Positions 57,436-63,091 of a stretch of 63,091 bases of DNA are shown here, piece after piece. This DNA is from Bacteroidales bacterium UBA1800 (GTDB lineage Bacteria > Bacteroidota > Bacteroidia > Bacteroidales > VadinHA17). The position numbers were made by a program, and so were the translations under genes. Numbering within the stretch: the first letter of the stretch is position 1; the number at the start of each line of letters is the position of its first letter. The stretch spans positions 51,713-114,803 of the forward strand of contig DCFQ01000007.1 in NCBI GenBank assembly GCA_002319915.1. The letters are read 5' to 3'. Below the pieces are notes generated by a model. That model saw only the letters and a list, made by a program, of their open reading frames with translations, ran no database searches and was not told where the DNA came from.

Positions 57436-58320
57436 TCAGTTTTGCTTATCCATATGCACCACAATCCTCGTATCGTGATCCTTGGATAACGATCCTATTT
57501 CACCCGACCAATCCGAGAAGTTAAGAGTCAGCTGGAAATTAAACACATCCTTGCTGATCTTAAGAACATCCCTCGATAACCCGAACTCCATCCGCACCAT
57601 TCCGCCAGCTTCCTCTGAAAATCCCGGGACAATCGCATTGTCAAGCGGGAAGGGACCGTCCCATGCCCAGGCCGACTGATCGGTTCCGGTGAACCGGTAA
57701 TAATCGAACCATTCGGTGGGGATATTGCCCTCAAACAACAGATCGGCCCCAAGAGCTGAAGAGAATCCTGTCGACAGCGAATTGTCGTTATCCATATATA
57801 GGTCCATGATCGCACCATCGAGTGTTGCAAGCCCGTCCGTCCCATCAGTCGAGTATTCAATGTACACATAGACAAAATTGGCGTCATAATCAACCTTCCC
57901 CTTTATTCCGTGGTCGGTTCCCTCAAGCTGGAAATCGGGATAGAGGACCCCGTCCCAGTCGGAGAAGGAATTATCATCAAGCCTTACCACTGATGGTTTA
58001 TCCACTCTTAACACAGTGTGAAAGACGTACGCCTTCCCGTCAACAGTACCATTCATGGATATCAGGTAGTTCCCGGTCTGGGAATACTGATGGACCACTG
58101 AATCACCGTCGGCCTCAGAAGAATTGTCGCCGAAATTCCAGCTGATCCCGGTAGCATTGCTTGCCTGGTTTGCGAAAGTTACCGTCAGTCCGTTATAATA
58201 GGTTTTGAAATCGAGCGGAGGAGTCTCTGTCAGCGTATAGCTGCCCTCCTTTTTGCACGATATCACAGTAATGATCAATGCAATGGAAAAATATACCTGT
58301 ATGAATTTAATCTTTTTCAT
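57436..58320 (-). CDS. PKD-domain lipoprotein of the SusCD locus
   Basis: 294 residues from the ATG at 58320 (an upstream in-frame ATG at 58356 overlaps susD and is less likely). Lipobox ITVISC. A PKD domain follows (about 40-110; GISWNFGDNSSEADGDSVVHQYSQTGNYLISM). The remaining beta-rich part (LYPDFQLEGTDHGIKGKVDYDANFVYVYIEYS, DLYMDNDNSLSTGF) resembles a CBM9-like fold. Third gene after susC and susD, the usual place for a surface glycan-binding protein; that role is inferred. Confidence 0.82.
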   Translation of the reverse strand: MKKIKFIQVYFSIALIITVISCKKEGSYTLTETPPLDFKTYYNGLTVTFANQASNATGISWNFGDNSSEADGDSVVHQYSQTGNYLISMNGTVDGKAYVFHTVLRVDKPSVVRLDDNSFSDWDGVLYPDFQLEGTDHGIKGKVDYDANFVYVYIEYSTDGTDGLATLDGAIMDLYMDNDNSLSTGFSSALGADLLFEGNIPTEWFDYYRFTGTDQSAWAWDGPFPLDNAIVPGFSEEAGGMVRMEFGLSRDVLKISKDVFNFQLTLNFSDWSGEIGSLSKDHDTRIVVHMDKQN

Positions 58321-58337
58321 TTTACCTGCTGATTGGG

Positions 58338-59879
58338 TTAGTTGTTGGGAACGCAAAGCTTGTTTGTACTTATCTCGCTTGACGGAATGGGATAGACCAC
58401 AGAAGGATCATCAGGGTGAATGACCACGCCTGAAGAGCTCATCCCAGGCTCGCTTCCGCCCGGTATCCCGTTGTATGAATCGAGATGGTAACCCCAGTAA
58501 TTACGAATGAGGTCCTGATGGTTCCTGAGGATATCGAAGATCCTGTGCCCTTCAAATGAAAGCTCGACCCTCCTTTCCTTCAGCACAAAGTCAAGGATAT
58601 TGTCTGAAGTAATGCCGTCCCTGCCGGCATCGTAAAGGTAGTCCTCTATTGCACCCCCTTCCGGAACGATCATGCGGTTTGACCTTATAGTGTTGATATC
58701 TGCCAGCGCTTCACCGGTCATCCCCTTCTTTGCAAGCGCTTCTGCCCTGTTCAGGTAGACCTCGGAGAGCCTGAGCATGACGGGAGAGCTGAGTGTCGGG
58801 GAGCCATCCTGTCCCGAAAATTTCCCGATATAGTAAATGTTGACCCCGTTCTTCAATCCGGGTTCAGACGTATTGATATATGACCATCTCACATCAACAT
58901 CCATAAGGGGAGTCCCAAACCCCATGGCATCGAGTATCGAAGGCGAGGCACCCTCTTCCCCCCAGCAATTGGCCCCATTGTAGATCATGGATGCAACCGC
59001 GGCCTCTTTCTTGTCATCAACAGTCTGGAAGGGAATGCACCAGATCGTCTCCGGAGAATCCATCGCATTGGCAAAGTATCCCGCGTATGATTCAGCAGTT
59101 TCCACTGAATAGACGCCTGAATTGATCACCGAATCGGCATAGGCTATCGCATTATCATAGTCCTGCATGTAAAGGTAAACCCTTGAAAGAAGTGCCCAGG
59201 CGCTGTACCTGGATGCAAAGCCCTTATTGTTCCTTGATTCCGGAATATCCCCGCTCATTAGCCAGGCTGCACTCTTCAGGCTTGAGGTAATATAATCGTA
59301 AGTCTCGGTAAGTGTTCCTCTGGCCTTCGGAGCGCCGTCGGTCGATGATTCCCTCAGGATAACTCCCGGCGTTGAGCTGTTGGCTGATGAATAGGGTTTG
59401 GCGAACAGGCGGACAAGTGAATGTGTTGCAAAAGCCCTCAGGAAATAACACTCCCCCTTGAGCTGGTTTGTGAGAGGGTCATCGCCCTTCTCATCTGCCA
59501 TCTTGATTCCAACATTGGCTCCGTAGATGATCTTATAGGATACCTCCCAGAAGCTGTTGATATTCGATTTCTCGGAAGCCCGGTCGTTGTACCTGAAGCT
59601 GTTTATCAGATCATCTTCGGTCTTGTATCCGCAGTCGATATCATCGCTTGCAAAATCGCTAAGCTGGAAAAACTGCCGAAGGTACCAGTTGTTTGAGCTC
59701 TCACCCGAGGGAATATCCTTAAACTGGGCATAACCCCCGTTCACAAGGCTCGTCAGCCCATCGGAGGTATTTTTGACCTGGTCACCGGTAAGTGCATCCG
59801 TCGGGATAATGTTCAGCTCGCAGGACGGGACAAATGCCAGTCCGGCAAGAAGAAGAATATATATCGTAATCTTTTTCAT
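58338..59879 (-). CDS. susD: RagB/SusD-family surface glycan-binding lipoprotein
   Basis: 513 residues from the ATG at 59879; the ATG at 59888 is a possible alternative. Lipobox AFVPSC. SusD hallmarks: IIPTDALTGDQ at the start, GECYFLRAFATHSLVRLFAKPYS, YSAWALLSRVYLYMQDYDNAIAYADSVI (TPR helices), and the C-terminal ERRVELSFEGHRIFDILR and YPIPSSEI. It sits as a lid on the SusC channel and delivers the glycan. Follows susC after about 20 bases. Confidence 0.94.
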   Translation of the reverse strand: MKKITIYILLLAGLAFVPSCELNIIPTDALTGDQVKNTSDGLTSLVNGGYAQFKDIPSGESSNNWYLRQFFQLSDFASDDIDCGYKTEDDLINSFRYNDRASEKSNINSFWEVSYKIIYGANVGIKMADEKGDDPLTNQLKGECYFLRAFATHSLVRLFAKPYSSANSSTPGVILRESSTDGAPKARGTLTETYDYITSSLKSAAWLMSGDIPESRNNKGFASRYSAWALLSRVYLYMQDYDNAIAYADSVINSGVYSVETAESYAGYFANAMDSPETIWCIPFQTVDDKKEAAVASMIYNGANCWGEEGASPSILDAMGFGTPLMDVDVRWSYINTSEPGLKNGVNIYYIGKFSGQDGSPTLSSPVMLRLSEVYLNRAEALAKKGMTGEALADINTIRSNRMIVPEGGAIEDYLYDAGRDGITSDNILDFVLKERRVELSFEGHRIFDILRNHQDLIRNYWGYHLDSYNGIPGGSEPGMSSSGVVIHPDDPSVVYPIPSSEISTNKLCVPNN

Positions 59880-59899
59880 ATCAGGCATGTTGAGGATTA

Positions 59900-62875
59900 T
59901 TAGAATCGGACATTTATACTGACCACGTACTGCCGGTTATTGGGATATTTGAACTCGGCATAGCCGGGCAGGCCGTTGTTCGGATCGATTGAAACCTCAG
60001 GATCCTGACCCCAGAAGTCAGTGAACGTATAGAAGTTGTCTGCACCGAGGGAAAGTATCAATCCCTCGAGCTTCAGCTTCGACAACACTGAAGATGGCAG
60101 CTCATAGCTCAGGGTGATGTTGCGAACCTTGAGGAAACTCCCGTCCTCAATGAACCTGGTGGAAGGATCATATGAGTTTATGGCATTCTGCGGAAGCGGG
60201 TGGTTGGCGATATCCCCGGGATGCTGCCAGATCTTCCAGTCGCTCCTTGGCATCATCACGTTGAATCCGACATCCTGCAGGTCATGGTCAACATACCGCC
60301 GGAAATAGTTGTAGATCTTATTCCCGGAAACAAAGGAGAAGTTCGCCTTAAGTGACAGGTTGCGGTACCTGAATTCAGTTCCGAACCCGCCCTGGAATTT
60401 TGGCATCGGAGTTCCGTATTCGATCTTCCTGGCAGCCTGGTAATCATGAGTTGGCTGGCCGTCAGTGTCGACCCACAGCATCGACCCGTTTGCAGGATCG
60501 ATCCCGTAATATTCCTTCGCATACCATGAATAAAGTGCTCCGCCATTGTGATAGATCTGGACTATCCCGTAGGCGTTCGCATTCTGGATAGTGTCGTTCC
60601 CGAATCCGAGCAGCTTGTTCTTGTTGTATCCGATCGTGAAATCGGTAGTCCAGGTGAAATCACCGCTCTTCACATTGATGGTGGAAATGGCCAGCTCTAC
60701 GCCCGTGTTCTCCGATTTCCCGATGTTCTGCCACTGCTTCCTGAATCCTCCGGATGGCGGCAGATCACGGTAAACCAGCAGGTTGCTGGTGATGTTCCTG
60801 TAAGCGTTGAGATCGATATCGACCCTCTGGAAGAGGCCGAGCTCCACACCTGCATTGAACTGGTTCGTCTGTTCCCAGGTCAGATCAGGGTTAGCCATCT
60901 GGAATGGTACCGCTGCCGGCAGCCCGTTATACTGGGTTGCATACCGGAACTGTTCCATGTATTTGTACGGTCCGATATCCTTCATCCCGGTCTTCCCCCA
61001 GCTGGCCTTGAGCCTGAGGTTGTCAACTGACTTGCTGGTCTTCATGAACTCCTCATTGCTCAGGTTCCAGGCAGCCGAAAGGCTCGGGAATACTGCTGTG
61101 CGCTTGTTGGGGGCAAACGAGGAGGACTGGTCGACCCTGAATGATCCGGAGAAGAAATACTTGTTTTTTATGGTGTAGTTCAGCTGGGAGATCAATGATT
61201 GCATGACAGAATTCACAGGCGCTCCCTCGATAGAGTATTGTCCCGATGCGACGGTTGGAACATCAAGCCCCTCTGGGATCCCAGTGCCCGACCCCCTGAT
61301 ATAGTCGGAATGGTCGCCACCGGCCTCGAAACCGATAAGACCGTTGAATGAATTGCTGCCGCTGCTGAACTGGAACTTAAGCAGGTCGGTTGTTATTCCC
61401 CCGTAATTGAAATCATTCCTCGAGCTGACGAAACCGGTCCCGAAATAGGAGAGGTTATCGGCGGCTGCCGAATAGTACTGTTTGTCCATGAACGCATTCG
61501 CGCTCAGCCGGTTTGTTGAAGTGAAGGAAAGCCAATCCGTTATCCTGACATTCAGATCGAGGTCATAATCGAGGCCAAATCCCATATTGCTGAGTTTCGA
61601 GTTGTTTGCCGACTGGATAGGATTTATCTTGTCTTTTGACCAGATCCCTTCGGCATTCTTAAAGCTCCTCGGAGCCCCGTTCTCATCGTAAGGATTGTCC
61701 CACGGCATGCTCGTATATGAATAATAGATATTCATATAATCGGCCCCCAGTGTCCTTGATCCGCTCAGGTTAATGTTGTTGGTAAGCGAGACCCTGTCGG
61801 AGAATTTGTAGGTAGTGTTTGCCCTGAGGTTCATCCTTTTATAATTCGTGTTTATAAAGGTGCCCTCCTCATCGTAATAACTGGCTCCTATGTAATATGA
61901 TAACTTTTCAGATTGTCCGGAAGCAGAAACGAAATAATTCTGGAGCAGTGCCGGCTTGAAGGCTTCGCCGAGCCAGTCAGTATTGACATCCAGCAGCGAT
62001 TCGGGCCTTGCGGCTCTGAACTTTCTGTCGTCAATTTCAAAAAGGACCGGATCCCGGAAGTACTCCCTGTGGTAGTTATAGAGTGTCCGGCTGTCCATCA
62101 TCCTTACATGGCCGTGGTCCGCGATCCTGAACCCTGCTGTCGCCTTGGCCTCAAACTTTGCTTTCCCGGACGTTGGCCTTTTGGTGGTAACCACAATCAC
62201 ACCGCCGTTTGCCTGGGAGCCGTAGAGTGCGGTTGCCCCTGCATCCTTCATGACTGTTATGGTTTCAACGTCGTTTGGGTCGAAATTCCCCCCAATGATC
62301 CCATCCACGACATACAGCGGCCCCTGGTTCGGGGCACTGAATGAAGAGGATCCCCTGATCCGGATATCGGGAGTGGCTCCTGGGCTTCCCGAACCATTAA
62401 TTACCTGGATCCCCGCAACCTTTCCCTGTAGCATGGTGCCGATATCGTTCGAGGTCACATCCATCAGCTTATCAGAGGAGACTGTGGTCACGGCGCTTGT
62501 GATCTCATTTCGCTTCTTGTTGCTGTACCCCATCACAACGACTGTTTCCAGCTTGTTTATTTGGGGCACCATGTAGATCTCAATCGGAGACTGGCCGTCA
62601 GCCGGCTGCTCCACCGTATTGAACCCGATGAAGCTGAAGACGAGGATGCTTCCCTTTGCCGGGATGGAGATGGTGAACGAACCGTCAGTACCTGTAATCA
62701 CACCCAGAGTCGTCCCCTTAACGGTGACGTTTACCCCGGGAAGGAGGGTTTTATCTTCCGAAGAGAAAACTTTTCCTCTTACGGTAACCTGCCCCGAAAC
62801 GATCCCTGATCCTGCTGCAAGCAACAGCAACAGGATAGCTTTTTTAAATTGCTTAAGGATTAATTGAATGGTCAT
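59900..62875 (-). CDS. susC: SusC/RagA-family TonB-linked outer-membrane protein
   Basis: 991 residues. Signal peptide, then a carboxypeptidase-regulatory-like domain (about 30-110; VTVRGKVFSSEDKTLLPGVNVTVKGTTLGVITGTDGSF), plug (about 115-235; GTMLQGKVAGIQVINGSGSPGATPDIRIRGSSSF, GPLYVVDGI), and the 22-strand barrel ending in RQYVVSINVRF. It forms the glycan import channel with SusD. No hydrolase, sulfatase or SusR/HTCS/ECF regulator is between it and the window edge, so the rest of the locus may lie outside. Confidence 0.95.
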   Translation of the reverse strand: MTIQLILKQFKKAILLLLLAAGSGIVSGQVTVRGKVFSSEDKTLLPGVNVTVKGTTLGVITGTDGSFTISIPAKGSILVFSFIGFNTVEQPADGQSPIEIYMVPQINKLETVVVMGYSNKKRNEITSAVTTVSSDKLMDVTSNDIGTMLQGKVAGIQVINGSGSPGATPDIRIRGSSSFSAPNQGPLYVVDGIIGGNFDPNDVETITVMKDAGATALYGSQANGGVIVVTTKRPTSGKAKFEAKATAGFRIADHGHVRMMDSRTLYNYHREYFRDPVLFEIDDRKFRAARPESLLDVNTDWLGEAFKPALLQNYFVSASGQSEKLSYYIGASYYDEEGTFINTNYKRMNLRANTTYKFSDRVSLTNNINLSGSRTLGADYMNIYYSYTSMPWDNPYDENGAPRSFKNAEGIWSKDKINPIQSANNSKLSNMGFGLDYDLDLNVRITDWLSFTSTNRLSANAFMDKQYYSAAADNLSYFGTGFVSSRNDFNYGGITTDLLKFQFSSGSNSFNGLIGFEAGGDHSDYIRGSGTGIPEGLDVPTVASGQYSIEGAPVNSVMQSLISQLNYTIKNKYFFSGSFRVDQSSSFAPNKRTAVFPSLSAAWNLSNEEFMKTSKSVDNLRLKASWGKTGMKDIGPYKYMEQFRYATQYNGLPAAVPFQMANPDLTWEQTNQFNAGVELGLFQRVDIDLNAYRNITSNLLVYRDLPPSGGFRKQWQNIGKSENTGVELAISTINVKSGDFTWTTDFTIGYNKNKLLGFGNDTIQNANAYGIVQIYHNGGALYSWYAKEYYGIDPANGSMLWVDTDGQPTHDYQAARKIEYGTPMPKFQGGFGTEFRYRNLSLKANFSFVSGNKIYNYFRRYVDHDLQDVGFNVMMPRSDWKIWQHPGDIANHPLPQNAINSYDPSTRFIEDGSFLKVRNITLSYELPSSVLSKLKLEGLILSLGADNFYTFTDFWGQDPEVSIDPNNGLPGYAEFKYPNNRQYVVSINVRF

Positions 62876-62957
62876 AGATTTAAGGTTGTTGGTTAGGAAC
62901 TTAAAATCAGGTAAAGGTTATGTTTCCACCCGAATTTGCAGAAAAAATCGGGCCAAT

Positions 62958-62965
62958 CAAAATTA
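62958..62965 (-). promoter_or_regulatory. Possible -7 element for susC
   Basis: Reverse-strand TAATTTTG (CAAAATTA on the plus strand) matches TAnnTTTG, 82 bases before the susC start. No -33 partner was seen, so the call is weak. Confidence 0.25.
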
Positions 62966-63063
62966 GGAAAAGAAGTGGAATAATCCGGGTGTATGGAGCA
63001 TTTAATATTTGCAGCTGTTGGAGTATCGTTCCATAGTGTTATCCGCCAGCCCGGCAATCGTAA

Positions 63064-63091
63064 AATCATGCAATCATGCAATCGTGCAATC
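63064..63091. repeat. 8-bp tandem repeat at window end
   Basis: AATCATGC, AATCATGC, AATCGTGC and AATC in tandem, cut by the window edge. Another short-period intergenic array, like the one between sdhA and sdhB but with a different unit. Its full length is unknown. Confidence 0.7.

Noticed and set aside
1..63091. CRISPR array, tRNA or rRNA genes, prophage
   Set aside because: No regularly spaced repeats of 24-40 bases with unique spacers, no tRNA arm patterns outside coding genes, and no phage structural or integrase genes were found.

Overview
The window looks like a chromosomal segment of an anaerobic or facultative member of the Bacteroidota, most likely Bacteroidales. The evidence is a SusC/SusD pair, a TonB-dependent receptor with an STN domain, a DUF4249 lipoprotein, a SMUG2-type glycosylase, a succinate dehydrogenase/fumarate reductase encoded in the order C-A-B with a single long cytochrome b subunit, heavy use of AGG for Arg, and many upstream sequences matching the Bacteroidota -7 element TAnnTTTG. 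No tRNA, rRNA, CRISPR array, intact insertion sequence or prophage was seen. Genus and species cannot be fixed from the sequence alone.
Layout. 1-3.7 kb (minus strand): a DUF4434-like Tat protein, a sugar porter and an AGE-type 2-epimerase. 3.7-7.3 kb (minus): sdhC-sdhA-sdhB, with a dense block of short tandem repeats between sdhA and sdhB. 7.5-14.5 kb: mixed housekeeping and unknown genes (alpha/beta hydrolase, S41 protease, dCMP deaminase, SMUG2-like glycosylase, membrane protein, MFS exporter, lipoprotein). 14.5-19.7 kb: a GH36 alpha-galactosidase and a divergent CBM9/DUF5916 protein. 19.9-27.2 kb: a compact putative exopolysaccharide locus (receiver-only regulator, YaiO-type TPR/beta-barrel, SPOR-TM-HEAT protein, processive GT2) that ends tail-to-tail against a secreted TIM-barrel glycosidase. 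27.3-35.1 kb: GNAT, TonB receptor with a partner protein, DUF4249 lipoprotein with an MG2-like partner, FMN-binding protein. 35.4-38.6 kb: DUF1080 and Gfo/Idh/MocA (Tat) proteins, a structured intergenic element, DUF6340. 38.6-43.8 kb: a thiol/metalloid-flavoured module (see below). 43.9-57.4 kb: DUF4965-type glycoside-processing protein, then a plus-strand run of SIS protein, ROK kinase, GH2, UvrD-like helicase, sugar porter, GH2 and DUF2177. 57.4-62.9 kb (minus): susC, susD and a PKD lipoprotein, a typical glycan-uptake locus.
Best candidate for an undescribed system: 39.0-43.8 kb. A 32-residue Lys-rich peptide with three Cys (40555-40653) lies 23 bases before a SPASM-type radical SAM protein. 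Ahead of it are an ArsM-like methyltransferase and a small Cys-containing DUF6132 membrane protein; after it come a thioredoxin and a thioredoxin/thioredoxin-reductase fusion. A 19-base motif, GTGATACTATTGCGATTTA, is identical upstream of both transcription units, each time as the promoter-proximal copy of a pair spaced 20 or 22 bases. In the upstream promoter the pair lies between divergent promoters, one of which drives a transposase-derived zinc-ribbon protein. This points to one regulon dedicated to modifying a small Cys peptide, or to thiol/metalloid chemistry. Function is inferred; no experiment or database search was done.
Second candidate: the minimal synthase-dependent polysaccharide export locus at 19.9-27.2 kb.
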